DNA of 64,000 nt from Undibacterium piscinae (lineage in GTDB: Bacteria > Pseudomonadota > Gammaproteobacteria > Burkholderiales > Burkholderiaceae_D). The position numbers and the translations under genes are program-made. Location of the stretch: positions 2,232,001 through 2,296,000 of the forward strand of contig CP051152.1 in NCBI GenBank assembly GCA_003970805.2. Direction: 5' to 3'. The number at the start of each line of letters is the position of its first letter. Position 1 is the first letter of the stretch. A model generated the notes under the pieces. That model saw only the letters and a list, made by a program, of their open reading frames with translations, did no database searches and had not been told where the DNA came from. Shown here piece after piece: positions 1 to 9,735 of this stretch.

Positions 1-485
1 CCCGCGATTTTTGCCGCACCCTGATTAATATCGAAGGTATAACGTTCACCCTCTGACACCAGATTAATCATAACAGCAGGCCATTTGTCATCATGCGCTG
101 CATCAGTGACGGTCAAGATTGCTTGTTGGCTGATTGCTGAAGTAATGCGTGAATATTGGTCTCTTTCGATGGCCGGGACAAATAGCACATGACAGCCCTT
201 TACTTCAGCAACAGTGTTGATGCGGCGAATTTTTATCGCCTTTCCTTGCAGGGTTTTATGGCCGATCCGATCTAGCCGCGTACCAAACGGATCTTTTCCT
301 AGTACACAAAAATCAAAAGCGTCGACTGGCGCTACCGGCCATTCGGTATATAAGGCAAAGTTATACAAAAACGCTGCCTTAAGTTCATATTCTGACGGTG
401 CAGAAACTTCCTGAGATGAACTTTGCCGTGACGGCAATAACAAGAAAACCGCCAATAAAAGGGCGGCAGGAAAGCTAAAACCCAT
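1..485 (-). CDS. YfiR-family (DUF4154) periplasmic protein, C-terminal part outside window
   Basis: Reading the minus strand from ATG 485-483 gives an open frame to the window edge (161 residues, no stop), so the gene is partial at its 3' end. Residues 1-20 are a hydrophobic export signal; the mature part has hallmarks I recognise from YfiR/DUF4154 proteins: 'YELKAAFLYNFALYTEWP' near residue 32, a 'CVLGKDPFG' strand, and 'GCHVLFVP' further on. In the known Pseudomonas/E. coli system YfiR is a periplasmic inhibitor of the diguanylate cyclase YfiN. The start overlaps the end of the TonB-dependent receptor by 11 nt, suggesting coupled translation. Family assignment is firm; the partner (a cyclase or kinase) is inferred and may lie left of the window. 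Confidence 0.85.
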   Translation of the reverse strand, partial: MGFSFPAALLLAVFLLLPSRQSSSQEVSAPSEYELKAAFLYNFALYTEWPVAPVDAFDFCVLGKDPFGTRLDRIGHKTLQGKAIKIRRINTVAEVKGCHVLFVPAIERDQYSRITSAISQQAILTVTDAAHDDKWPAVMINLVSEGERYTFDINQGAAKIA

Positions 486-2527
486 AATTGAGCCCTAACT
501 GCCAGCTTCTACCATCCATACGCCATGTGGCCACACTGGATTCATTGGAAGCCGGGTGAAAAATATCACTGTTAAACAGATTGACTATACGCAACTGCAA
601 TTCCAGTCCCGGAGCTAAACGGGTCGCAGTCAGGCTCAGGTTCAGTTGCGACTGCCGCCCTATCTCGCGAGAGGTGCCACGCCACTCCGCCGAACGCGGG
701 CCAATTGCGTTGGCCTCCAGCGCGGCCACCAACTGATCTTGCAATAAAGGCTGAGTGAGCCTGAGTTTGGCCAGCCAGCGCGGACTATTACTCAATGTCT
801 GTCCAGCCGCATCATGGCTTTGATTGAATGCCAAACTAGCCATCAGATTCAAGCCGTTTTTTGCTGCGTAATTTATAATACGCCTCCAGTCCATTGGCAC
901 ATACCGGAGCCTGGTTCTGAAACTGCAAGCGCAGGTTGCCGGTATCGATCTGGCGTATCAAATCGATTAGCTGGTAATCAAACACCGATGCACCGATTTC
1001 CTGGCTAGCGTCAAGCCGATATTCCGCCACGGCTTCCACCGTACGTATGGTTTCCGGTTGCAAATTCGGATTCGGCAAAAAATTGGGCTGCCGGCTATAT
1101 TCCGACTCATACATATTCGGCGTACGATAGGCGCGTCCAGCCAGCAGTTTCAGCGTAGCTTTATCGGTGGCATTCCAGATCAAGCCTAAACGCGGACTAA
1201 AATTTGACCTGTCGGTAGAATAACTATCGCTGCGCAAGCCGACGTTTAGCCGCCAGTCATCTGCAAAATGCCACTCATCCTGAAGATAGACGCCATATCT
1301 GCGTTGCGTGGCATTGAGGGTAAATGCGTCGCTCAAGCTCACCGCGGGAATCGAATATTTCAAAGTGGCATGAATATCGGATTGAAAATCAAGGCCGGCA
1401 ATGAGCTTATGATCACGGATCCCCGCATACAAAAATCTCGCTTCACCCGAAAGCCAACTACCTAAGGCCTCATCACGACTGACAAACGAGCCAAAATTCG
1501 CATCAAAATACGGTGTATTCCCCTGATAGGTAAGCTTCTGATAAGCGAGGCGAAGATTCAAATCCAAGGTTTCGCTGATGGCGCGCTGGTAGGCACCCGC
1601 GAAACCATAACTGCTATCGATCAGATGCAAGCGCGCATCATCAAGATTACTGCCAAATAAAGCGGAAGATGGCTGCACATCGCGTCGGGCGGCCCATGCC
1701 GACAGGCTCAGACCACCTTGCTTAAGTCCGCCATAAGCCCGGGTCACCATCATTTGATCAAGATTATGCGTCCAGCCCCCGGGGGAAGGACTACCATCGG
1801 CGGTAAGCTGGCCTATGCCATCAGGATAACGCAGGTCACGTCCGGATTTATTACTGCGGCTGAGCGAATACACCAGATCCGGGCCATTGCCGGCACCGCG
1901 ATGCGCGCCGCTTAACTTAACTTCACGCAAGCCGTCCCGCTGCACCCTCAGGCCTACGCTGATGCCCGGCAAACTGGCAGCACTACGCGTGATAACGTTA
2001 ATGACCCCAAACATCGCGTTAGAGCCATAAATCGAAGAACCGGGGCCAGGTACATACTCGATTCTCTCTACCAATGACATATCAACCTGAAACTCATATC
2101 CCAGCGTAGCTTGCCCATATAGATTGTCATTGAGCGGCTGGCCATCGAGCAACAGCAAAAAACGCATATTGTAGTCACCAGGCACCTTGAACCCGCGTGC
2201 GCCCAAAAAACCATAGGCCCGGTCAGAACTGGCGTACAAGCCGGGCAGGCTGCCGAGCGCCTCGGCGAGCGTAGTCCAGCCATACAGGCGTATATCTGCG
2301 GCCGTCAGCACCTGTACCGCCGAAGGTGCCTGAGAACTGGACTGGGGAAATTTTGAGGCGCTGACCACCACCACTTTCATCAGGTCTTCTAATGAAAGTT
2401 CAGTCAGGTCAGCCTGGGAAGGAGTCGTGGTGACATTAGCGGCAAGCGAACAGCTCATGCCAGCCACTAGCAGCGTCGGCAAGAGTAGCGAAGTCAGGCG
2501 AAAAATACAGGAATTGTTTGAATTCAT
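475..2527 (-). CDS. TonB-dependent receptor, frameshifted near its C-terminus
   Basis: An outer-membrane receptor of about 683 residues once one frameshift is repaired. Residues 1-30 are a signal peptide; 'LTELSLEDLMKVVVVSASK' resembles the N-terminal signature of FepA/CirA-like receptors; a plug domain follows (about 60-180, with 'GARGF', 'LLLLDGQPLND', 'GPGSSIYGSNAMFGVINVI') and then a beta-barrel ending in 'LGLNYGF' with terminal Phe. The frame from 2527 hits a stop at 836, while the barrel continues in another frame to 475. The switch fits an A6 run (857-862) that would have to be A5. Total length is 3n+1, matching a single extra base. It lies 92 bp downstream of pabBC and overlaps the YfiR-like gene. 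Substrate is unknown. Confidence 0.85.
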
Positions 2528-2619
2528 GATGTCATTCTCGGCATGCCAGACGTTATATAGTAGTCTAGTGAGTGACGCTTAAGCAACAAAATTCAAAGTT
2601 TATTTCAATCTCCGGTGAC

Positions 2620-4489
2620 TCAGGCAATCTCCGCCTGGATTATTCCGCGCAAGGAATTACACAATACAACTTGCTCAGCCGCATACAGATCGGCCAGCGT
2701 CAGTTGCCGCTCGCAAGCCTGCATCTGCGTATCATCTAGCAGCACTGACCGCATGATGCCAGGCAGTACGCCATCGGTCAGCGGCGGCGTAAACCAACGG
2801 CCGTTCAGACGGATGAACAAGTTGCTGCGGCCACCCTCAGTCAAAAATTCATCTTGATTAAAAAATAACATATCGAATGCACCCTTTTGTTCGGCCGTTT
2901 GCCATGCTTGATCATAGTGCGCACGCAAAGTTGTCTTATGCTCTAAAAATAATGGCTCCGAGCTGCACGCATGTGGCGCGATCAGCAATTTCACCGTGGA
3001 CGGCAAATCCTGCAAAGGCCCGCTTTGCAAACTCCATAGTCCATCCGCTTGTAAAGCCAAACGCAGGCGGAATGCGCCTTGTGGCGGCAAATCCTCGCAA
3101 AAGCCTTGTAGCGCCTCGGTGATCGCAGTCTGATCGTATTCAAAGCCAAAAAAACGTGCCGATTTTTGCAAGCGCTGCAAGTGACGCGCCAGATGACGAC
3201 AGCCGCCAGCCTTACTGGCGTGCATGGTTTCAAAAAGCTCAAACTGCGCCGGCAAACCGGTCAAAAATTTCGCCTTTAGCTGACACTCGGCAAATTCCTG
3301 TGCAGCCACACTGTCATACACGATGCCGGCCCCCACGCCCATCACTCCCTGGCGCAGAGCTTGCGCATCCGGCGCTTGCAGCGACAAGGTGCGGATAGGT
3401 ACCGACAGGCAGAAATCCCCCACCGTACGCCCCAACTGCGGAGCGTCAAACCAGCCGATCGCTCCGGTATAGATGCCACGTGGCTCACTCTCAAGCTCAC
3501 GGATAATTTCCATGGTTCTGTGCTTAGGCGCTCCGGTAATCGAACCACAGGGGAATAGCGCGCTCATGATATCTGGCAGATTTAATTCCGGCCGTAAACT
3601 GGCCTCGACGGTGGAAGTCATTTGCAGTACGCTGGAAAAACGCTTTACCTCAAACAGGCGTGGCACGCTGACCGAACCTGTCACCGCGATCCGCCCCAGA
3701 TCATTGCGCAGCAAATCAACGATCATCAGGTTTTCCGCCCGGTTCTTGCTGTCATTGGCCAACTCATCGGCAATCCGCGCATCTTCGATATCAATGCCAG
3801 TGGCTGCCGCCGTACCCTTCATGGGGCGCGCCAGTAATCGACCCTGTTGGTGGCGCACAAATAACTCCGGTGACAACGACAGCACCGCCTCACCGTCAGG
3901 CAGGCAAATCAGTGCGCCATATGGCACCGGTTGACGCTGGCGCAAGCGCTGATACAAAGCCACGGCCGAGCCATAGGCTTGAAAATGTAAGCGATAGGTG
4001 TAATTGACCTGATAAGTATCACCGGCAGCGATGTAATCCTGCACCTTGGCGATCGCCGCTGAGAATTCCTCGTGATCGACGCTGGAGCGCAAACCGGCAA
4101 TCCCGGCGATCTGGCTTGGCGTCTGTGCAGCCAACCAGTCCGTGACCTGCTGCTGATTGAGCAAATCGCAGCGCGCGAACAAAAAAAACCTTGGATGCGG
4201 CAGTCGTTCCAGAATGCGCACTGATGCCTTGCAACTGCGCTCCGGTTTCATAGGAAAACAAGGCCACCGCAAACTGTCCGCGCTGCAAGGCATGCTGTGT
4301 TTTCTCTAAAAACTCTGGCCAGGCCCGGGCATCGGGACAAACCAATACCTCAAGCAAGCCAGTGTACAGGCGTGATACCGACGCTTCCGCATGGGCATCA
4401 TCGAGCAGCGCAAAACACGCTGAGCTATCAGCTAGTGGCAAGGTGGGCGGCAAGGCAGGTTCAGGGGATGACAACACAGGATGACTCAT
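2620..4489 (-). CDS. pabB: Fused aminodeoxychorismate synthase component I / 4-amino-4-deoxychorismate lyase (PabB-PabC), frameshifted
   Basis: Makes 4-amino-4-deoxychorismate from chorismate and releases pyruvate to give p-aminobenzoate for folate. The first about 350 residues are a chorismate-binding domain ('MIVDLLRNDLGRI', 'PCGSITGAPKHRTMEII'); the last about 250 are a class IV aminotransferase-type lyase ('FELFETMHA', 'LEHKTTLRAHYDQAW' with the likely PLP lysine, 'LTEGGRSNLFIRLNGRWF'). The N-terminal part (from 'MSHPVLSSPEP', to 'LFSYETGAQLQGI') lies in a different frame from the rest; the switch is within 4181-4240, and removing one base from the A8 run at 4181-4188 joins the frames. 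Total length is 3n+1. An alternative start is at 4537. The amidotransferase subunit PabA is not here. Confidence 0.88.
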
Positions 4490-4672
4490 TTGACGGAATA
4501 ACGGACAGTTTACCCGTAGACAGGCTTTCTTGCACAAAGGAACTGGAAATGAAGCTGAGAATCTGAAGTTTTATCAATTGAATTTATATGTTGAAATTAC
4601 AACACTACAGCTTTACTAGAATGATAAACTAATACCAACTATTATCCTGACGCCTTTCAACGTGGACTATTT

Positions 4673-5971
4673 ATGCAACCAGCATTTCTCAAGCTCCCAA
4701 TGGCAAAAAAAATCTGGCAAGAAAATTTTGCCAGCGTCGCTTTGGCGCTGTTCAGCAGCGTACTGCTATTAGCGCTGTTCAGTATGTATCTTGGGCAAAA
4801 AAACCTCAGACAGGAAAACCTGTACCGGGCAGAAGCGCTAGCCAGTCATCTTGCCGCCAGCCTGAACAACAACGATAGTCAGGCGCTGGAAGCGATCATA
4901 CTTAAGGAAAGCAGTTCGCCGGGGCTCAGCAGCATAAGCGTCTACGATAAAAATGCCCGCCCCCTGGTAGCCTGGAACGCTCTCAGCCAGTTCGAGACCG
5001 GCAACGCACTGCCGGAGTCAGAACTCATCGCCCACACTCAAAGCAAACTCCAGATTACCCAGCTTAGCGTCAGCACACCGGTGCTCTACCAGGCGGAAAT
5101 TGTAGGGAAAATTCAAATCAGCACCAGCTTACGTTCGCTGTATCTGCAAACCCTGCTGATCTTGCTGAGCGGCTTGCTGGCCGGTACCACTATCAGCCTG
5201 GCATGCAGCCGTCATTTGACTCTGGTCCAGCTATACAGGCTGGCACCGCTGGCCGATCTGGCCGAAACCAGCCATCAGGTGGCGACGCTTAACGACTATA
5301 GCCTGCGCACCACGCAACACGACGGACATGAACTGAATCACCTGAATCAGCACTTCAACCAGATCATGGAAGGGATACAGCACTGGGAATCGGATAGACA
5401 AAGCGAACAGCGCGAACGCCAGGAGGCCGAGCGCAGGCTAGATATACTATCGAATCACGATGGGCTGACCAAATTACCGAACCGCAAATACTTTCACCAT
5501 TTATTAACTCAGTGTGTGGCGGATGCGCGCGAGAACGGTGAACTGGCCGCGCTGATGTTTATCGACCTGGATAATTTCAAATCGTTCAACGAGCAATTCG
5601 GCTACGATGCCGGCGATTTAATCCTAGCCACTATCGCCAACCGTCTCAGCGGGGTATTGCGCAACACCGATACCCTATGCCGGGTAGACGGTGATGAATT
5701 TGCCGCGATACTACCGCAGATAGAAAGCAAGGAAATGGCGCTGGCCTTGGCAGAGCGCTTGAGCTATGCGATCAACCGGCCTATGACTTTGCGCGGCAAG
5801 AGGATTGCCGTAAGCGGCAGCATAGGGATAGCCTGCTGCCCGCTGGATGCAAGTGAGCAGCGAGTATTACTGCGCAATACCGATCTGGCGCTTAAGCAGG
5901 CCAAAGCTGTGCTAAAACACAAGTATGTCTGCTATAGCGGTCACACCCCTGTCTTGACGTCCGTCGCCTGA
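4673..5971 (+). CDS. Membrane diguanylate-cyclase-like protein, CHASE8-like sensor plus GGDEF
   Basis: 432 residues: a transmembrane helix at about 22-42, a periplasmic segment to about 155 resembling the CHASE8 domain of YfiN/DgcN ('YRAEALASHLAASL', 'SISVYDKNARPLVAW'), a second helix at about 160-180, a HAMP-like stretch, and a GGDEF domain from about 262 ('HDGLTKLPNR'). The active-site loop reads 'RVDGDEFAAIL': the first Gly of GGDEF is Asp. The inhibitory I-site RxxD ('RNTD') sits exactly five residues before it. If active, it makes cyclic di-GMP at the inner membrane. It diverges from pabBC; the YfiR-like gene 4 kb away could be its partner, by analogy with YfiR-YfiN, but this is inference. 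Confidence 0.85.
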   Translation: MQPAFLKLPMAKKIWQENFASVALALFSSVLLLALFSMYLGQKNLRQENLYRAEALASHLAASLNNNDSQALEAIILKESSSPGLSSISVYDKNARPLVAWNALSQFETGNALPESELIAHTQSKLQITQLSVSTPVLYQAEIVGKIQISTSLRSLYLQTLLILLSGLLAGTTISLACSRHLTLVQLYRLAPLADLAETSHQVATLNDYSLRTTQHDGHELNHLNQHFNQIMEGIQHWESDRQSEQRERQEAERRLDILSNHDGLTKLPNRKYFHHLLTQCVADARENGELAALMFIDLDNFKSFNEQFGYDAGDLILATIANRLSGVLRNTDTLCRVDGDEFAAILPQIESKEMALALAERLSYAINRPMTLRGKRIAVSGSIGIACCPLDASEQRVLLRNTDLALKQAKAVLKHKYVCYSGHTPVLTSVA

Positions 5972-5989
5972 ATCCAGCCCGGAAGCTAG

Positions 5990-6011
5990 GCTGCGCGTAG
6001 TCTAGCGCAGC
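5990..6011. other. Small hairpin between convergent genes
   Basis: A 7-bp inverted repeat (GCTGCGC / GCGCAGC, 8-nt loop) lies between the GGDEF gene and slmA, overlapping the last slmA codons. There is no U-tract, so it is a weak terminator candidate at best. Confidence 0.3.
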
Positions 6012-6577
6012 AGTTGTGACAGATGCGCGGCGGCCTGCTCACCGGGCAAGTTCTTGAATCCGGTTTTGGCAAACCTGTGCCAACGACCGACAATGAAACT
6101 ACTCAATAGGCTGGCACGACTGGCGACTTCACTTTCGGCGATATGCCCCTGTACCACGGCCAGGCGCAAAGCCTGCTTGAATGCCAGTTCCATGCGTTCC
6201 ACAAACTGGTTCATGCGCAGTTGCAAGCGTTCATCTTCATTGACCAGCACATCGCCGATCAGCACCCGGGTCATGCCAGGATTAGTTTCGGCAAAATTTA
6301 ACAGCATCAATGCGATCGCATGCGCTTGCGACAAGCCATCTTCCTGTTGCTGACTGATCTGATTGATTAGTCCAAACACCGAGCTTTCGATAAACTCGAT
6401 CAGGCCCTCGAACATTTGCGCCTTGCTGGCAAAATGACGATATAAGGCGGCCTCAGAGACCTCTATCTTGGCAGCCAATGCCGCCGTCGTAATCTTTTCC
6501 CCTTTGGGATTTTCCAGCATAGCTGCCAGAGCTTGTAGAATTTGAAGCTTACGCTCGCCAGGTTTGGTAGTGGCCAT
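6002..6577 (-). CDS. slmA: Nucleoid occlusion factor SlmA (TetR family)
   Basis: 191 residues. The N-terminal TetR-type helix-turn-helix (about 27-52, '...VSEAALYRHFASKAQMFEGL') and the ligand-domain sequence ('FAETNPGMTRVLIGD', 'GRWHRFAKTGFK') match SlmA, which binds chromosomal sites and blocks FtsZ ring assembly over the nucleoid. The gene sits downstream of the pyrimidine 5'-nucleotidase and argB on the same strand, an arrangement I know from other Burkholderiales. Length is normal and no oddity is seen. Confidence 0.9.
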   Translation of the reverse strand: MATTKPGERKLQILQALAAMLENPKGEKITTAALAAKIEVSEAALYRHFASKAQMFEGLIEFIESSVFGLINQISQQQEDGLSQAHAIALMLLNFAETNPGMTRVLIGDVLVNEDERLQLRMNQFVERMELAFKQALRLAVVQGHIAESEVASRASLLSSFIVGRWHRFAKTGFKNLPGEQAAAHLSQLLR

Positions 6578-6712
6578 GTATTGAATCTGCTTTGCTAGAA
6601 AACGCTAAATCGGATATTGCGAACTCACCCATGGGAAATCAAGGTGAGCGGTATTCATCTACTGAAAAAAATCAGTTAAAAATTATCTAAAATTTATGAA
6701 TAAAAATTCATT

Positions 6713-7405
6713 TTAATACAGGCGCCGGGCATGCTGCGCCAGATGAAACACGGATTTTACTGTTACATCTGCGCAAGCGGCAGAATTTTTATGCCCCCCC
6801 TTTGCCAGGTAACCGGTTACCCAGGCGGTACGCAAGCCCAGACATTTCGCCGCCCGCAGATTGGCCAGAGTATCTTCCACCAAAATACAGTCACGCGCAT
6901 TCACGCTCAGATCTGCCAATAGCTTGCGCAAAAACTGGCGTGAAGGCTTAGGCTGCAATGTCCCATGGACACGCATTGCCTCAATAGGGATATGCCGCGC
7001 AAAGTGCTTATGCAAGCCCAGATGACGTAACATCTGATGCGAATACTCACGGGGCGCATTGGTCAGCAATATTTTTTGGCCAGGCAAACGCTCAAACAAG
7101 CGTGCCAGGCCGCGCTCGGCACGTATCATAGCGGCCAGGTTATCAAAACGATGCGCCGCATGTAAAAATTCATCCGCTTTCACGCCGTGATGCTTGACCA
7201 GACCCAGCAAAGTGGCACCGTAACGCTGCCAATACTGATGCCGCACCGCATTGACCGTCGCGGCATCGGCTGGCGTCTCGCCATCCCCCAGCAAGTCCGC
7301 CATAAACACGTTCATGTTGCTGGCAATCGCAGGAAAAATGGCATGACTGGCGTCGTGCAGGGTATTGTCCAGATCAAATAACCAGACTGGCGCGGCTTTG
7401 CTCAT
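6713..7405 (-). CDS. Pyrimidine 5'-nucleotidase (HAD superfamily)
   Basis: 230 residues from ATG 7405; a start ten codons upstream is also possible. The HAD motif I 'WLFDLDNTLHDA' supplies the nucleophilic Asp, motif II is 'ILLTNAPREYS', and the motif III/IV region is 'KPSRQFLRKLL...CILVEDTLANL'. The cap arrangement and these motifs fit the SDT1-like family that dephosphorylates pyrimidine nucleoside monophosphates. It lies between argB and slmA, all on the minus strand. Family membership is firm; the exact substrate is inferred from orthologues. Confidence 0.85.
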   Translation of the reverse strand: MSKAAPVWLFDLDNTLHDASHAIFPAIASNMNVFMADLLGDGETPADAATVNAVRHQYWQRYGATLLGLVKHHGVKADEFLHAAHRFDNLAAMIRAERGLARLFERLPGQKILLTNAPREYSHQMLRHLGLHKHFARHIPIEAMRVHGTLQPKPSRQFLRKLLADLSVNARDCILVEDTLANLRAAKCLGLRTAWVTGYLAKGGHKNSAACADVTVKSVFHLAQHARRLY

Positions 7406-7536
7406 GCGATTTTCTTGTGTGGTTGCCGGCAGCATCCATCTGCGCTAACAGACATGCAGCGGTACAGACCGGGCTAATTCATGCAGCGGCATTGCGATCA
7501 CAGCAATGCCGCTGCCCGTTGGATACGGGTATAGAA

Positions 7537-8463
7537 CTAGTGACTGCGTATCATGGTACCGAAAGCCTGCTCAGTGAGCACTTCCAGCAACAGGGAGTGT
7601 TCAATGCGGCCATCGATAATGTGCACGGTATTCACGCCAGATTTAGCGGCGTCCAGTGCCGAAGAGATCTTAGGCAGCATGCCACCGGAAATGGTGCCGT
7701 CGGCGAACATCTCGTCGATTTCGCGTGCCGACAGATCCGTCACCAGATTGCCCTGCTTATCCTGGACACCGGCAATATTGGTCATCATGATCAATTTTTC
7801 GGCTTTCAGGATTTCGGCAATTTTACCGGCAACGACGTCAGCATTAATATTGTATGCCTGACCATCGGCACCAAAACCGATAGGAGAAATAATCGGGATA
7901 AACGCATCATCCTGCAAGGCTTTGACCACTGCCGGATTGATCGCATCAATTTCACCGACGAAGCCGATATCGAGCAGCTGGCCTGGTTTTTCGCGATCTG
8001 CCATCAGCATCTTGCGGGCGCGTATCAAGCCGCCATCCTTACCTGTCAACCCCACCGCCTGGCCGCCGTAATGGTTAATCAGCATCACGATATCCTGCTG
8101 CACTTCACCGCCCAGCACCCACTCCACCACTTCCATGGTTTCTTCATCGGTGATGCGCATACCTTGTACAAAAGTGCCTTGCTTGCCGATTTTTTTGAGT
8201 GCGGCATCAATTTGCGGTCCGCCACCATGTACCACCACAGGATTCATACCGACCAATTTCAGCAAAATGACGTCACGCGCAAAGCCATGCTTGAGACGCT
8301 CATCGGTCATGGCATTACCGCCGTATTTGACAACAATGGTTTTACCATGGAACTTGCGGATATAAGGCAAAGCCTCAGCGAGAATCTCCGCTTTAATTTC
8401 AGGCGCAACACCTGCTAATTTATTATTAATTGGTTCCGGTTCTGTGTTGATCACACTGGTCAT
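7537..8463 (-). CDS. argB: Acetylglutamate kinase
   Basis: 308 residues. Phosphorylates N-acetyl-L-glutamate with ATP, the second step of arginine synthesis, in the cytoplasm. Visible family motifs: '[11 protein letters not shown]' (phosphate-binding glycine loop), '[11 protein letters not shown]' (substrate-binding glycines), '[13 protein letters not shown]' and '[13 protein letters not shown]' (nucleotide and possible arginine-feedback region). The length fits hexameric, arginine-sensitive enzymes. It is first in the argB - nucleotidase - slmA series and diverges from the sigma factor gene. Confidence 0.95.
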   Translation of the reverse strand: MTSVINTEPEPINNKLAGVAPEIKAEILAEALPYIRKFHGKTIVVKYGGNAMTDERLKHGFARDVILLKLVGMNPVVVHGGGPQIDAALKKIGKQGTFVQGMRITDEETMEVVEWVLGGEVQQDIVMLINHYGGQAVGLTGKDGGLIRARKMLMADREKPGQLLDIGFVGEIDAINPAVVKALQDDAFIPIISPIGFGADGQAYNINADVVAGKIAEILKAEKLIMMTNIAGVQDKQGNLVTDLSAREIDEMFADGTISGGMLPKISSALDAAKSGVNTVHIIDGRIEHSLLLEVLTEQAFGTMIRSH

Positions 8464-8570
8464 AATGGAGGTATCCTATAAAGAATTGCTGAGCTTTCCC
8501 GAATTTTACAGGCAACTCGCCTTGGCATGATGCAGTTTTTTTATTGATACACTTAAATTATCAGGACTAA

Positions 8571-9140
8571 ATGGCTTCGATACCCGACCTTCACCTGCAA
8601 CTTGAAAGCATACGTCCCGCCTTATTTCGCTTTGCCATGCTACAACTGCGCAATGAATCTCAGGCCGAGGACACGGTACAGGAAGCCTTGCTCGCGGTAC
8701 TGGAAAAACCGGACAATTTTGCCGGACAGTCGTCGTTGCGCACCTATGTCACCGGCATACTCAAATACAAAATTATTGATTGCTTGCGTACCTGCAGCAA
8801 AGAAAAGCAGTTGCCAAGCGAAGATGAAGAATCGGAATCCGATCTGATTGATAGTTTGTTTAACAAGAATGGCCACACGATAGACCAGGCGCGTGCCTGG
8901 GGCGAACCGGATGCCACGCTGTCACAAAAGGATTTTTTCCGGGTACTGGAGATTTGCCTGGAAAAATTACCGGCAAAAACCGCACGCGTCTTCATGATGC
9001 GGGAATGGCTGGAACTCGAAAGCGAAGAAATTTGTAAGGAACTAGAGCTGACCTCGTCTAATCTCTGGGTATTGCTGTATCGGGCACGTTTGCGTCTGCG
9101 TGAGTGCCTGGATTTAAACTGGTTCGCAAACCAAGCCTAA
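8571..9140 (+). CDS. ECF-type RNA polymerase sigma factor
   Basis: 189 residues with sigma region 2 at about 10-75 ('RPALFRFAMLQLRN', 'EDTVQEALLAVLEK', 'SSLRTYVTGILKYKIID') and region 4 at about 125-180 ('LEKLPAKTARVFMMREWLE', 'SSNLWVLLYRARLRLRE'). The acidic linker and the 'SSNLWVLLYRAR' helix match a proteobacterial ECF subgroup. The next gene encodes a 70-residue zinc-finger protein of anti-sigma type and the third a CWC protein, so this reads as a sigma/anti-sigma unit. Target promoters are unknown. Confidence 0.88.
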   Translation: MASIPDLHLQLESIRPALFRFAMLQLRNESQAEDTVQEALLAVLEKPDNFAGQSSLRTYVTGILKYKIIDCLRTCSKEKQLPSEDEESESDLIDSLFNKNGHTIDQARAWGEPDATLSQKDFFRVLEICLEKLPAKTARVFMMREWLELESEEICKELELTSSNLWVLLYRARLRLRECLDLNWFANQA

Positions 9141-9188
9141 GCCGAAACCACCGTCTTAGAAAAACTATTCGCCACTCAGGTAAAACTT

Positions 9189-9401
9189 ATGCGATTTCTC
9201 TACAACTGCAAACAAGCGCATCAGATGGTGTCCGAAGGGCTGGATCGTCAACTGAATTTTTCAGAACGATTGCAGCTTAAACTGCATCTGAGCATGTGTC
9301 ATTCATGTAGCAACTTTAACGGTCAGATGCTCACTCTGCATCGGGCCATGCGCCAATTGCCGGCCAATACAAGCGAACCACGGAAAGACCAGAAAAAATG
9401 A
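9189..9401 (+). CDS. Small zinc-finger (zf-HC2-like) putative anti-sigma factor
   Basis: 70 residues, no membrane segment. The sequence 'LKLHLSMCHSCSNFNGQM' contains the H-x3-C-x2-C zinc-binding pattern of ZAS/zf-HC2 anti-sigma factors, and an upstream Cys ('NCKQAHQMVSE') completes the set. It starts 48 nt after the sigma gene and its stop overlaps the next start (ATGA at 9398). By position it should bind the sigma factor in the cytoplasm; lack of a membrane anchor would make it a soluble, perhaps redox-responsive, form. Function is inferred from motif and neighbour. Confidence 0.75.
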   Translation: MRFLYNCKQAHQMVSEGLDRQLNFSERLQLKLHLSMCHSCSNFNGQMLTLHRAMRQLPANTSEPRKDQKK

Positions 9402-9622
9402 GCCACTGCCCACGCTGTCTGAATGAATTTACCTGTAGCATGGCCGACAATACCGGCACTGACTGCTGGTGTAGCGCCCTGCCACCCACCGCTTTTGCCA
9501 CTCTGCCGGGCGGAAAACTCGATATGGATGCAAAATGTTTCTGTCCAGACTGTCTGCCGCTCTGGAAAGCGGAACAGGATGCCTTGCTGTCAAAACGAAC
9601 ACGAAACGTCACCGGCCACTAG
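9398..9622 (+). CDS. Cysteine-rich CWC family protein
   Basis: 74 residues with a 'CWC' triplet ('GTDCWCSALPP') and paired cysteines on both sides ('MSHCPRCLNEFTC', 'KCFCPDCLPLW'), the pattern of the cysteine-rich CWC family. These residues probably bind zinc, but the role of the family is not known to me. It overlaps the zinc-finger gene by 4 nt (ATGA), implying translational coupling with the sigma operon. Confidence 0.75.
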   Translation: MSHCPRCLNEFTCSMADNTGTDCWCSALPPTAFATLPGGKLDMDAKCFCPDCLPLWKAEQDALLSKRTRNVTGH

Positions 9623-9735
9623 CGGCGATCAGCTTGGGGCCAGTGATGTTTACGCTTGCAAAACAAGTTTCCGCCGATTCAGTTACCATTACACTTTTGC
9701 TGCATACGTGCACCTTAGAGGGAAGCCAGCTTGTC

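Noticed and set aside
214..414. 66-codon plus-strand frame at the left edge
   Set aside because: Antisense to the YfiR-family reading frame, which shows strong family motifs.
7417..8418. 333-codon plus-strand frame opposite argB
   Set aside because: Lies entirely antisense to a well-conserved argB and its 3' flank; the composition reflects argB codon bias and no family feature is present.
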